Below are positions 33,241 through 45,634 of a DNA stretch of 64,000 nt, one piece after another. A program made the position numbers and the translations under genes. Source of the stretch: Chenopodium formosanum (Eukaryota > Streptophyta > Magnoliopsida > Caryophyllales > Amaranthaceae). The stretch covers positions 52,283,898 through 52,347,897 of the forward strand of contig CM044869.1 of NCBI GenBank assembly GCA_024500155.1, in the 5' to 3' direction. How positions within the stretch are numbered: the stretch's first letter is position 1; every line of letters begins with the position of its first letter. Under the pieces are notes generated by a model, which was given only the letters and a program-made list of their open reading frames with translations, did not search any database and was not told the origin of the DNA.

Positions 33241-34419
33241 CCTAACTCGGGCATTGTCCAAGATACAAAACTAGGTTTTTTTGTTTTGTTTTTTTTTTTT
33301 TTTTAAAGATTAACATCTAGAGAATGAGCAAAATTGAGATGGAAACTAAACATAATTCTTTAAATTATATTGTACGAGAAAGAATATATAACAAAGATTA
33401 AAATTTAAAATGAAAATACGCAATTGAGAGGGGATTTTGACACGTTTCTTTAAATTATATTTAGATTATATGAGCAAAATTAAATTAGTACGGGTAGGGG
33501 TATCTTTTCTTTTTACATATTAGTAATAGATATGGTCAAAAGTTAACAAAAATAATTTATAGAAATAATAATATAGTTCTCATTTCTATTTACACGGTAT
33601 TCAAGACATATTTGTGACCATCAATATTTTTTAATAAATTTTTTTAATAAAATATTTATTAATTACTTATTTACAAAAATCGTAAAAATATAATATTATA
33701 AAACAACACATTGAGTTGAATATAACGATATTGCACTTGATTATGATTTATATATTGTACATATTGATGAAGTACTACTGTTAAAATCTTAAGAGTTTGA
33801 CCATGAAAGTGGAAATACATTATATTATATAGCATATATGATGATTAGAGCAGATAGTAATAAGTATCATAATTATTGAAAAATTTAATACTGATGTATT
33901 ATTCATATAATGGTACATCTAGAGAATCACCTCATATGGTAATAACAAATCAAACATGATATAGCTAAAGTGAGATACATCCTACATGCCACATTCATAG
34001 CATTTAATTTGTAACCCTTTTTCCCTTAACAATTAAGAGGAATAAAAGTTTATAACCGTTATGAATTGAATGTTTTCCATCCACCTACCCAAAAAAAAAA
34101 AAAGAATATATATTTACTTTCTTTCTAGATGAAAGCGACTATAAGTTGAGTTCAATTTCTAAAGAATAAGTGAAAACGGAAAAGATAAGAAGTTCTCTCA
34201 ATTCTAGGAAGTGTTTTGAGTTCAACGACATTGAAGTTTGTGAGCTTCCAACCCGTGGTAAGTACGTCCTCCTAGCCTTGCTCCATTCATTTCTTATATA
34301 GATTTTTTGGGAATAATTATATTGGTTTCTTCAAGGGATTCAATTGTTTAACTTTTGAAATTTTGTTATTTGAATTTCATATGATAAAAGTTTTTGCCTA
34401 AATATTTGTTGAATTTTAG

Positions 34420-34491
<72 letters not shown>

Positions 34492-35101
34492 CACATATAA
34501 AAATATAAAGTTAATGGTGCATTATTCAAGAGAGTTGTCAAAAATTGTTGCATGTGGTTACTTATATTAAAAAAAGTAATAAATAAATTAAATGTGGTAA
34601 TTTGTTAGATTGATGTCTAGATATTTTTTTTATAGAAGTTTCAAATTATATTGTCATGGATAGCAAATTGGATTTTTTTTTTTTTTGGGGGGGGGGGGGG
34701 TTTTAAAAAGTGTCAAGGCTCTTAGAATTCTAATGAATCCAAAGAATAAAAAACTAAAATCAATTGACAATTTGATATTTAGATCCAAAAACAATTAAAT
34801 AATTTATTATTTTGGTGTATGAATTTAATTTGAACTAATTCAAACTTTGATTTGACTTTCTTTGCATTTGAAACTATTGTATGAGACATTTGGCAAAAAA
34901 TTTGTCTTTATGATTTTTATGCAAAATTTATAACACAAAGTAATTTAAAATTAATATTTCATCACTTTTATAGTCATCATAAAAATAATAAACTTTTTTT
35001 TTGAGGCATTGTAAAATAATAGTATTTCAATAGTTATCTAAAAATAATAATTATATTTAAGTGCGTACTAAAAAATTATGGTCAAAATTGATGTATTAAT
35101 A
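33241..35101. other. AT-rich intergenic DNA with homopolymer and TA runs
   Basis: No gene. Contains a T-run at ~33288-33304, an (AT)n run at 34424-34489 and a T14-G14 run at 34673-34700. The remainder is unremarkable AT-rich DNA. Confidence 0.5.
34424..34489. repeat. (AT)n microsatellite
   Basis: About 33 AT units without interruption. Confidence 0.95.
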
Positions 35102-35155
35102 AGGAAAAATTAACAAAAATAATCCCAACTTTGCCTTATTCGTCCAAAATAATCT
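35102..35155. repeat. Lone fragment of a long-TIR Mutator-like end
   Basis: GGAAAAATTAACAAAAATAA followed by TCCCAACTTT and a partial second AAAATAATC unit, matching the outer end of the element at 45635-46687. No partner end was found nearby, so this is a broken or solo terminus. Confidence 0.5.
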
Positions 35156-35608
35156 ATAAAATAATTAGAAATTAAATGATACATAATATTATTAATCCAT
35201 ATAACCATCAATACATGTTGATTTTAAATGATTATATGGTCAAAGGCACAATTCAATATTAATTTCTTTATAACAACATGTATGTTGTGAAAAATAAAAA
35301 AAATAAATAAATAAAAAATAAACAAACAATATTTATGTTCGTATGTGTACCTTTTTTTTTTTTTTTTTTAAGAATGTATGTTAGTATATGTTTAATCTAT
35401 AACAGGTGATAAAAAGTTAGGCTTATCATACATTTTTAATTATGTACCAAATTGATATATCTTGATTATTTGGCTATCCAAGTTTTAATTGATACCTGTT
35501 GAGAAAAAAAAGAGTTTAATTTAATTGTTCATGATTAACTTTTAAGAATGTGCACTTATTCTTTTTCTTCAATGAGTTTATTCTCCTCTCTTAATGATGT
35601 TCACCTAG

Positions 35609-35947
35609 GCTTTGTTTGGTTCATTGTTAGTAAGGAAAAGAAGAGAAAGGAAAGGAGGGGAAAAGAAAGGAAGAGAAGGGAAAAAAAGGAGATTTTATTT
35701 CCAATGTTTATTTGGTTAATGAAAGAAAGAGAAAGGAAATATGCTTTTATTTTCTCTTTCAAGTCGAATTCCTCCAATTTTGGGAGGAAAGGAAAGCTGA
35801 AAATTTGTAAAGAGACTTTCTTTTCACTTCCCTTCCTTTCCTTTAATAACTCATGTCATTCATCAAACCAAACATGGAAACATATTAAAACCTTTTCTTT
35901 TCTTTTCTTTTCTTTTCCAGCCAAATCCCTTCAACCAAAAAGCGCCC
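35609..35947. mobile_element. Tourist-like MITE (339 bp)
   Basis: Insertion relative to copy A, where the site reads CATTTAAGTAAC. Ends GCTTTGTTTGGTTCAT and AACCAAAAAGCGCCC form imperfect inverted repeats, with TAG/TAA at the two sides (35606-35608, 35948-35950). The inside has purine-rich (AGGAAAAGAAGAGAAAGG) and pyrimidine-rich halves. The long open frame 35548-36117 across it is not a gene. Confidence 0.7.
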
Positions 35948-36485
35948 TAAGTAACAATCATCACTCCTATTTAATTTTTACAAATTCAAAGCCAAAATTT
36001 GATTCAAGTTACATAAATTTTGCTTATTTTTATGCAATCCAAACTGAATTTAAATCAATCCAACATCACTTGGCCTATTGCATCAAATTTAATTTATCCA
36101 TGTTCGTGCACACATGATATGTTAAATTAAAGTAAAAGGGCCCAAAAGGGATCGAAGTTACTTTTTTCTATTTTTGTTAAGAGAAGAAGATAAGTAATAA
36201 ATTTACTTCAAAATTCATTATCCAACCAATTTCAATATCTAGTAACAATAATTCTCACTATAATTAATAAGTTATATTTGATTAGTGAAAAATCCTCCGA
36301 CTTGTATTTGTATTTCTTTCTCTTCAGTTTCCAAATATGACCAAATCGACCGAAGAAGATATAAGGCTAACGTAGCCCTCAAGAAACTAAAGGAAACCTA
36401 GCTAAAAAAAAAAAAGAAAATGCGATTAGAAATCGTATTACACATTCATAAAACAAATAATATGGCATTAATTATTAATAACTTA

Positions 36486-36714
36486 GGCTTGTTTGGCATC
36501 ATTTTTGGTTTTCAGTTTCCTGTTTTTTTGAAAACTAAAAACCAAAAACAGGAAACAAGAAAAAGGTGTTTCCATTTTTCTGTTGTCAGTTTTCAAAATT
36601 ATCATGATTTTAATAAGTCTAAATAATTTTTGATTCATTATGTGACATATATAATATACTTTTAAAAAACAAAAAACCAAAAAACAGAAAACCACAACGA
36701 TACCAAACGAACCC
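36486..36714. mobile_element. Tourist-like MITE (229 bp), TSD TTA
   Basis: Ends GGCTTGTTTGGCATCA and GATACCAAACGAACCC, flanked by TTA (36483-36485, 36715-36717). The unfilled equivalent is in copy A near 15288. Interior made of AAACAGGAAAC-like inverted motifs. Confidence 0.8.
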
Positions 36715-37246
36715 TTAGTTGATGATTATAATATAAAATGCAATATATATTACTTATTTTTTTTCAAATGATACATGCATTATGAATAAATTACAACTCA
36801 TGAGTCACATCTTAGCTTTAATATATACTTACCATAATAATTTAACTCCATGCATGCTAACCTTGATAGTCCTTAGACCTAAGGTTTATAATTTAGCTCG
36901 TATTTCTAATTGAACATCTTAAAACCTTTCACCATAACACAATTAAATACATTGAAACATCTATAGCCATTGATGTTAACAAACAATTAATTCTTGCTTT
37001 AGCATAAATTACACTCTATATGTGTTATCGATTTCTAGATCAAATTTATGGTGGTAAACATGGATATATAAATATCGATCTATAATAGACTGGCAAGATA
37101 TGATGCACGAACTAATTTAAAAATTGTTGCATGTGTAGATTTTGAGTTGTTTCATTCATGTATTTATTTCGACAATTATTCTATACTGTTGCATTAATGC
37201 TAATACTATTACTTTCAATTCAAAACCAACCATAGCAGCTCGAACC

Positions 37247-39406
37247 ATGGATGAAACCGAGATGCCATCGATTCAGGACTTGGATGAAACCGAGATGACA
37301 TCGATTCAGGACATGTCATTTGATTCTTTGAAGTATATTATGATGCGAATTATTCCGGAAACTCCAAGCTCAGGATTTGAAATGTTCAATACATTCTTGA
37401 TGTAAGAACACTTTTTTTTTTTTTTTTTTTCTAATAACTTTGTAGTAGTCACATATTGTGCAAACTGATTAAATTATTTGCAGCTTATTTTTGAGTTGAT
37501 ACGTGCATGGTGCATCTAAAGGTTTAATGAAGCAAGTCCATCCATCTCGAAAATTTAATAGCAAAATTAGATCATGAATATATAAGAAAGCTTGCTTATT
37601 TTGGATTAATTGTTTTGTAAATGCATATACTTGAGATTACATCAAGTACATGTACATATATACATATACAACATATTCATGTGTAAGAAACTAACAAGAC
37701 GCGTCTAATAAAATCACTAGTACTAAATGCGGTATAAAATAACCGAAATGCAGAATTTAAAAAAAATATCCACGTAGTCATGTACGTTTTGCTTAGGCTC
37801 AGTTATTATACATGGATATGTTGTATATGTATATATGTACATGTACTTGATGTATTCTCAAGTATATGCATTTACAATGAAATTAATCCAAAATAATCAA
37901 ACTTTCTTGTATATATTCATGATCTAATTTTGCTATTAAATTTTCCAAATATATATTATGTAATTTTTTACCTGTGTAAGCCTATTGCAATAAGCTTGAT
38001 TAAATTTTATAGCAGTGCAGAACTGAATCAATTTATAGCAGTCTAGCAGATCCTGAATTCTCACTGATTTTTCTTGATGATGCTGTCAGTTGAACTTAAT
38101 TATATCTTCTGTGTGAAATCTTGTCAAGGTTCAAGGCATTTCAAGAACTTTCTTACGACGAAAGTATCCTTAAGGAACTGGATTTCGAAGACTTGGCAAA
38201 ATACAGCTTACGATCATGTGATCAGTCCTTGATGATTCAATGGCAAAAGTGGTACGTATGCAACTCCATCGTTTCACACAATCTGCATTCATATATAGTT
38301 CTACATTATACCTATTTGAGTTAATGTCGTGTTAGTTTAACCCTGAAGTCGCGTTATTACTTATATTTTCATTGATTTTGTCCAATCTTTGAAGTAATGC
38401 TCCAAATCTATCCACATTTTTTCAAGCATTCCATCGTATGGGTGGATTCATTCTGAGGGCTGCAAAAGCTGGAAATCTGAGTGCTTGGCGAAACTTAGGA
38501 AAAGTAAGTAACCTCCAAGGCTCCAAGTTTATCTTGGCCTATCTATATTCTGATACACTGATATTTGTGCAGCTAATCATCCGGTGCGCTTCAGTGTTGT
38601 TCCGGGATAGAAATGAAATATCATCAAGTAATGAAGTGCCACCTCAAGATGAAGGGAATGGTAGATCAAGCATATGTGTAAAAGCGTCGTCTGTACTTGC
38701 ATATTTCACTGCTGAAAATGCTGGTGCTAATACTGCAGGAGAATTACTGCACTCTGAACTAGTGAAAGAATACTTGTTTGCAGCAAAGCTCAAGGAAGTG
38801 CAAGAGATGCAGACCTACATAGAGGATTATGTGAAATATTTTCGTGATCCTGTAGTCGAAGTTGACCCTGCCAGGCTTCGTGTTATGTTAGAACTATCAG
38901 ATGGATCATTCAAAAGAGGCTTACAACGGGCATATGACAACGCATTTGAGGCGACAAATCAAAATATGCTGAGTTCAGATCAACACCATGTTCATAATTT
39001 CCATATGGATCTCTCTATGATGTTGCTAGCGCTTCGTTGCACATCTGTGCATTGGTTCGACTATTACTTATCTTTTGACGACTTTCTCCAGGAAGGAAGC
39101 ATAGAAGTGGCACTTCCAGGGTACGTAACAGAGGAGACTCCTCAAAACACAATTTATGTGCCATTGGCTTGGTTTCTAAAGGGATGGTATAAGCCTCTAG
39201 ACAGTGAAATACAAGAAGGAAATCCTCGCAGAATTTCCATCTCCAGGATCATTGAACAGATATATATGTTTCGAGAAAGACTCCTCCGTGTTGTGGAATC
39301 TATCATCGAAGGGTTGCTTCGCTTAGTGGTGGACAAGGTTTCTCTAATCCTTTCATCTGTTTGTTATCAGACATTTATAGATTCATGTTTTAAACCATTG
39401 ACATGA
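37247..39406 (+). CDS. F-box-like protein, paralog B (four exons)
   Basis: Exons 37247-37401, 38129-38251, 38395-38503 and 38573-39406 join in phase with GT-AG introns and give 406 residues. Start chosen at the first ATG after the region shared with paralog A. The N-terminus has MDETEMPSIQDL and a near copy of it. Then come the F-box-like part (SFDSLKYIMMRIIPETPSS, FEMFNTFLMFKAFQELSYDE), HRMGGFILRAAKAGNLSAWR, and a helical C-terminal domain (SELVKEYLFAAKLKEVQEMQ, EDYVKYFRDPVVEVD). F-box proteins recruit targets to SCF ubiquitin ligases; the At2g35280-type call is from layout only. Exon 4 reads on ~28 residues past the paralog A end; an alternative intron at GACAAG/GTTTCT near 39337 is possible. 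Intron 3 is only 69 bp here. Confidence 0.62.
37549..37945. repeat. Intronic foldback: ~137-bp inverted arms
   Basis: Left arm 37549-37683 and right arm 37807-37945 are near-perfect inverted copies around a ~123-bp loop, in intron 1 of F-box-like paralog B. Matching blocks include TTTAATAGCAAAATTAGATC, AAATGCATATACTTGAGA and CATCAAGTACATGTACATAT. Paralog A has one diverged arm only, so the inverted copy arose after the duplication. A transcript would fold into a long hairpin. Confidence 0.85.
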
Positions 39407-39902
39407 AAACTTTCTTATAATAATAAATTTGTTGTTTTCATTTTCATGCTACTACCCCCTGGTGGCATTGGTTGGATAGATCTACATTTTCTATATTGCT
39501 TGTCGATCATATTCCTACGATGAGAAGTAAGTAATTGGTTAGATCTCAAGCTGAGAAACCTGAATTCATTTACCAAGGATTGAAGGAATTTCCGATGATA
39601 CAGGGAAATCAAGATATAGTTTGAGAAGTACTATAAGAATGAGGCATTATGAAATCATCATATTAAGTAACAATGCAATGTTAGAATGGATTAGAATCCT
39701 AGACACAATCCTTGAAAAACTAGCATTGTAATAAACCAAAGAAAGAACACAAAATCCGTAAATTTCAGCTTTAATTATTCTCTAAAAAATGTGAATGTCA
39801 ATAATTACAGCAGCTCAGATCAGAGAGAATCTAATCTTAATCATGCAACTAAAGGCAGGCCACTTCTTTTAAGCGACCAAATCAAAAATGAAAAAAGAAT
39901 CA

Positions 39903-42900
39903 TCACCTGCATGCTGGAGCATCAAAGTTGGGAAAGACTATGAAGGAAATAGACGAGGGGGAGATGTATAGAGGAGAATATACATGAACAAGCGCAGGTT
40001 CCAGTCTAGGAATGTCACCATGCTCTGATATCTGCAAAGGTTTCCCATTCAGTACCATAGTTTGGCTCTGCAGGCGCCCTTCTTTGGGTGACAAATGGTA
40101 TTCCTCTCGATGCAATTGTCCATTTGATGAAGCTTTACTTCCAACCCAAGAAACCGTCCTCTTAAGGCCACGTGTGAAAGAACCTTCTTTGAAGGTTATG
40201 TCATCTGATATATGCAAGTCTTTGTTCATTGTGTTTTGCAGTTTCACAATGAAACTGGTCTTCTTGCTTAGATTGATCAAGAGTAGCGTTACACCTGCCT
40301 GTTAAGAGAGGAAAAACTGAGTGTTGGCTATAAACTGACTTTATCCAGAACAGAACAAGTTATATCACTATATCAGACACTATATAATAAAATTACTCCC
40401 TAAATCTTACTATAATCATAACAACACAATTTGCATGCAAGACAAGAGGGATAAGAAGAATTGAAAAGTTGAAAAAGAAAACAAACAAGAAGAAAGGATT
40501 GTAACCTATTCTATACATTCCAACAAAGAAACAGTTAAGGTATAGCATGAATGAGATTACGAGAGAGTAAACGAGAATATGCAAGACATCAAACTTTTTT
40601 TGGTTGGAAAAATCTTTCAAGAATTTAACACGAAAGAGTCACAAAGATTTTATCTAATTGAAGATATTAGCAAAAGAAAGGAAAGAGAACTGGCCTGGGG
40701 AAAAAGAAGAACCTAAAACTGAGTAGTAAAAAGAAAAAAATTGCTTCTTGAAATTGAAATCAGGAATACTTATTTGACACCAACATTAAATTATTTGACA
40801 GGATTAAAATATCTTAAACAATACAGTGGATCATGCATAGAATATAATCCAATAGATACTACAAGCAGAAACACGCATCTCAAAAGAACGGCAGATGCCT
40901 ATATTATGCTTCAGCAAGGTGTAACAAGGATAGTTGATTCAATGCCATAAAAAATCCATGGCTCATAATAAATAAGCAACATGATTTAACTGATTCATGC
41001 ATTCAAATTGGTTTGCAACTAAGTTCACAGTAATAGTAGGAGCTTGATATCAGAAATAGGCAGCATGGTTCTCATTTCTTGCAGAAAGTTGGACATATGA
41101 GCCAATAGTCTAAAAGGTAGACAGGTGCATGAAAAGTACACCGATCCATAGCATTTTATTGTCAAATAGAAAAAGACACAGAAAAACTACTTTTAAGTTT
41201 CTGCAAATTAGGTTAAAAGCTTCTGAATGTTTTGGTTATTAAACCTTTGATTAACAAACTCAACCTGGAGCAATTACATGTAGCACAAGATGTAGAAACG
41301 TAATACAGAACAATGCAAAAACTAAAGCTTACCCTTCCTTTTGTGCAATGGGCATACGAGCGCAAGTAAGGTGAAGTAGCTTTATCAACAGAAAGGACCT
41401 TCTTTCCCATTAGACGGTTCCACAAAAGTGCACTGAATAAATGCAACATTCAACATGGATGAGCAAGTTATTATAGGGCCATGATCAATTTTAACAAAGA
41501 GGAAATATGAAGAATCTCTTGCCTATAGTAATCTGGGTTAGGGACAAAGGTGGTTTTATCCAGGAGGCCATAATTTCCACCAATCAATGTCTGCCGGCAA
41601 TAAACTTTGGTGTTATAAGTTGCAGCTAGTCCAAGTTGATCTAAGTACCTATATATATCAAAAGTGGAGCAGAACAAGGAGATTATTTCTTTGTTTTTTG
41701 TCAGATGCATGAAATGTATAGGGCAAGCAAAAATAGTAAAATTACCAAAAGCTATCAATAAAGGCATCAGAAACAAGATGACCTCCGCTGTTATAAGCAC
41801 CACCAGCTTCACCAACCCAAGCATGAGCCCAAGGACCGTGCTCATGGATTGTTTTATTGAGAGCACTGAATGTTTCTGATATCTTGCTTAAGTAATGAGG
41901 ATCCATAATCTTTTTCTTGAGATTCGGATCATTTCCTGAATTTCCAAAAGAAAATACCATTAGAAGAAGAAACTTACTAAGAAAATGCTTCATAATGCAG
42001 ATACCATAATACAGTAGGAAGAGTGGAAGATGTGCCTACAGCACGTGCATGAGCAGATATCAGGTGAAATAGATAAAGTCAGGTGTATTTGCACACTATG
42101 ATTATATTCCATTGAGAGAAAAATTAATTGTATGATCTACAAACTATTATTCTGGTGGAGAATACTCTTACTAAACTTTTTAATTTGAATTAATAAGCTG
42201 GTATAAGATATTCACATGTTAATGTGACAGCATAAAATAATTGTCGATAGATAATTAGATACAGCAAACTATGCCACCACGGCACCACCCACCTGCACCC
42301 AGATTGTAGATATGATGCGTTAAACCATTAAGTACTCCTGGCCCTGTAACCTTAAGAAGCTCAGTAAACCATTTCTCACTAAAAAATCCTCCTGGTGCTA
42401 GAAGTAAAGGTTTTGAGGGCGACTTTTTGTACAGATCATTAATGATTCCATTAAGTTTGATCAAGTCTTTTCCATACCGAGTGGCTTCAACACTTGCACC
42501 AACCCCACTTCCACTAAGTTCATTACCTGAAAGGCCAAGGGTCAGCTCAATTCATGTACTACTGCGATAAAATCATAGAGAAAGTTGTTACAAGAAGTAT
42601 ACCAAATTCCCATGAATCAATGTGGTAACCCTTTGAGACAGTGTACTTCATAAAATCATATGCATTGCTACTGTCCCAAGGTCCAACCCAAACACCATTT
42701 TTGGACTTTTTTCTTCCGTAGAGTGCATTAATGCCAAAGGTAATAACTGCACTGTGATGTATGTTTCAACCAGGAAGATAAGTTAAGAGAGTTCATATTG
42801 GAGTACATAATTTAATTTCCCAAAAGAAAGCTGCAGTACAAAAGTAAATAACTTACCCTGTCTTACTAAAGAAGTCATTTAGTGCATCCCAACGACCAAT

Positions 42901-43496
42901 GTGCAGGCATCCCCTCGAAAAGCCAAACAACCCATCATGTTGTTTCCAAAATGGATGACAAGGAAGTTTCAAGCTTGGAACATCATAGACTACTTGATCT
43001 TCTAAGGAACCTCCGAGTCTCACCCTCAAATAGGTGAAAGCTATCAAGTCATCAGCAATTAAGAACCATGTCACTAACTTCAGGCCAAAATGCTTCAATT
43101 CAAATGCATAGCAAACAGAGAAATGTACAAAAGAAAACACTGAAACAAGTTCTAATTACAAACCTTGCACAGCTTTTGCCAGAAGCGGATGGGATAAGTT
43201 CTGCATAATCAAACCAGCAGAATTTTAACAATAAAATCAAAACTTATTCCAACTAAAAGATATGTATCACAGTGATGCTATACCAGGTTCATGATCGAAG
43301 AGTACCCCCATGGACATTGATCATAGTTACACTTATTATGAGGCCACCAATCAATAGTAGCACATACATAATTTTCATCCGTCTCAGCTAAAACATGACC
43401 TCCATTGACACCTAAATTCGCACCCGCGATTTCTTGAGCCAAAATTGATGGGAAACAAGCCAGCAAAAAACACAAAACTAGATGCTGGCTTCCCAT
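39903..43496 (-). CDS. Heparanase-like glycosyl hydrolase family 79 (GUS3-like)
   Basis: Nine exons on minus: 43496-43284, 43200-43164, 43040-42857, 42751-42603, 42526-42293, 41935-41746, 41648-41523, 41432-41333, 40298-39903. They join in phase to 542 residues, the usual size for plant GH79 heparanase-like proteins, which cut beta-glucuronide links in cell-wall arabinogalactan glycans. Signal peptide MGSQHLVLCFLLACFPSILA. Conserved blocks: CATIDWWPHNKCNYDQCPWG, LGGSLEDQVVYDV, FGINALYGR, the acid/base Glu in WEFGNELSGSG, HHIYNLGAG, the nucleophile Glu in VGEAGGAYNSGGHLVSD, YCRQTLIGGNYGLL, and a C-terminal beta domain (SWVGSKASS, PALVHVYSPLYI). Intron 7 starts with GC rather than GT (41522-41521). 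The start is the first ATG of the signal peptide. It converges with F-box-like paralog B. No breaks seen; likely functional and secreted. Confidence 0.92.
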
Positions 43497-44781
43497 GATT
43501 TAATTAAAGATCCACTTCACCACTTACACTACAAAAAATTAGGAATTCTGCAACATATATAGAAGCCAATATTAGAAAGAAAAAGAAATTGTATCAAATT
43601 ACAAAGACATTTCTGTTTCTGTGAACAAACACATACCTATCAAATTACAAAGACATTTCTCTTTCTGTGTGAACACACACATACCAAAAAAAAACTGATC
43701 TAAAAATCTAAATCCAATAATTTTATAAATCTAGTATTAACAAATAAATCATTGTTATCATTTTACCATTTATTACCGCCTACCAAACAAGCCGTTGGAA
43801 AGTCTAAAGTAAAATGACCACAACAGAACTACTTATGATTTTAGCCTAGTTTCAAACAATCATTCAAACGATTATAGCTCCAATGATCAATGAAAGAGAA
43901 GTAAGAACTTTTAAAAAATTCTCACACATTTCAAATAACCAAAATCCAACAAATGCAACCAAAATAAACTTCACATTTACCATATAACAGGCACAAATTT
44001 ACATTCATAATCTCAACAATCTCAAAAATAAACAAAGATCATTTCAATCAAATATCAGTACAAAAACAAAACTTTGCCGACAACTTCAACATTATGACAA
44101 TCAAACACAGCACATTACATTATTACAAACAACAAAACGAAAAATGAAGCAAACCCAATTGAGTAAAACACAATCAAAAAACACCCAAATGAAAAAATCA
44201 ATCAAAAAGCTAAAAATCATACCACTTTCTCAATACTCTGTATCATTATCCTGTAAAACCCATCAAAAAAAATGGCAGCTTTGTAATGGGATTTTGGAGT
44301 TAATTAATAAAAATGGAGTTAAATTAATGGAAGATAAGCTTTAATTTAGATCTGGAAGTGTCAGCTGGGTCCTGTGACAGTCAAGTGTTTTTGGTAGAAA
44401 ATGGTTGTTGTTGTGTGCAGCTGTTAAGTTAGAGTTAGAGGGGAAGATGATTCGTGTATTTGTTATGTTCCTTGCTTTTTTCATGGGTTTTTATCTTTTT
44501 TTGGAGGTACAATTCTTAAATATTAATCAATGATCAGGATTTTATTCTTGTGTTTTGGGCAAATCTTGTCTATATTCCTTTCACTGTAAAGTAAGATTAA
44601 GTACACACAGATTTTCTTTTTAATTATATTAATGAGGATATTAGTGATGTACTAATATGCTCGTCACGGGAAATAAATAAATATTATTAATAATCTTTAC
44701 ATTTGCTTAATACTGGGAGTTGGGATTGTATTAGGTCATTAGGTGTACTTGTGTGGTGTGTTACTTTAGCATATGCATTTA
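43497..44781. other. Upstream region of the GH79 gene
   Basis: Probably holds the GH79 leader, perhaps with a leader intron, and its promoter, both read on minus. A ~46-bp direct duplication lies at 43592-43637 / 43638-43685 (AAATTACAAAGACATTTCT in each). The small open frame at 44144-44344 has no recognisable product. The promoter position was not fixed. Confidence 0.4.
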
Positions 44782-45020
44782 CTCTCTCCGTTTTAAATAC
44801 TTGTTTTATTTCTTTCTAAATAAAAAATTATAAAAACAAAAGTAGTTGAGAAAATTGGAGGAGAGAGAATATGAAATTAATAAAATATGATTTATGTTAG
44901 GTCCACTAGTTAAGAGAAAAGTATTAAATATTGTAAAAGCTTTCTAAATAAGAAAATTGAACAAGTATTTAAAAACGACCGCAAAAGGAAAATGGAACAA
45001 GTATTTAAAAATGGAGGGAG
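44782..45020. mobile_element. Stowaway-like MITE (239 bp), TSD TA
   Basis: Ends CTCTCTCCGTTTTAAATACT and GTATTTAAAAATGGAGGGAG, with TA on both sides (44780-44781, 45021-45022). Same family as the outer element at 20821-21350. Confidence 0.85.
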
Positions 45021-45022
45021 TA

Positions 45023-45634
45023 ATTATTTGCTCTATTTCCTTTACTCCGTATTTGAGTTCAAATTCACAACTTTAACTCTTCACTTACTTTAACTCCGTA
45101 TACAATTAGAATTAGGCTATTAGTTTGTACTCCGTACTATAGCTAGTTGATGTACGAGTAGGAGTATTAATTAAAACAAACTAGATTTGTGTTATTTTAG
45201 AAAACTTTAAGTAGTGAGTTAGTTTACCAAATTATTTTCAGAAAAAAGAAATTAGGTAACCAAATTAAGCTTTCCAATACAATCGTGCTAATTAATACCC
45301 AATTGCCCCAATTAGACTTCTTTTCCTAAATAAAAATAATTGGACTTCACCGTTTACGGCCTTGTACCGTACTGCAATCATATTGCTTCTTAATTAAGAG
45401 AGGAACTTTGATAGCGAAAAGTTGGAAAACGATTTTTTTTTTTTTTTTTTTTTTGGGTGAAGGAGAGGAGCAAGGCCAAAGTTGGAAAATGATTTAAGTG
45501 GATGTTATGTACTCTCTAGTCTCTACGTTCCTTCATCACTTATTATTTTAAAAATAAAATTACAAAAAAAAAAAGTTTTTTTATCACTTGATTAAAACGA
45601 TTTAGACTTTGAACTCTTTACCTGAAATAAGATA
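45023..45634. other. AT-rich intergenic DNA
   Basis: No gene. Contains a ~24-base T-run near 45431-45454 and scattered TACTCCGTA motifs typical of decayed MITE ends. Confidence 0.4.

Larger units (their letters stand above)
35540..42060. repeat. Segmental duplication, copy B
   Basis: Same order as 14660-21958: flank, F-box-like gene (+), GH79 gene (-). This copy keeps the complete GH79 gene, which continues beyond the duplicated part. It carries its own insertions (MITEs at 35609 and 36486) and an intronic foldback (37549-37945), none of which are in copy A. Confidence 0.8.

Noticed and set aside
35548..36117. 189-residue ORF
   Set aside because: Crosses a MITE with purine/pyrimidine-rich halves and duplicated flanking DNA; copy A has no counterpart frame.
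44144..44344. 66-residue Lys-rich ORF upstream of GH79
   Set aside because: AT-rich leader/promoter DNA; no similarity recognised and no supporting signal.
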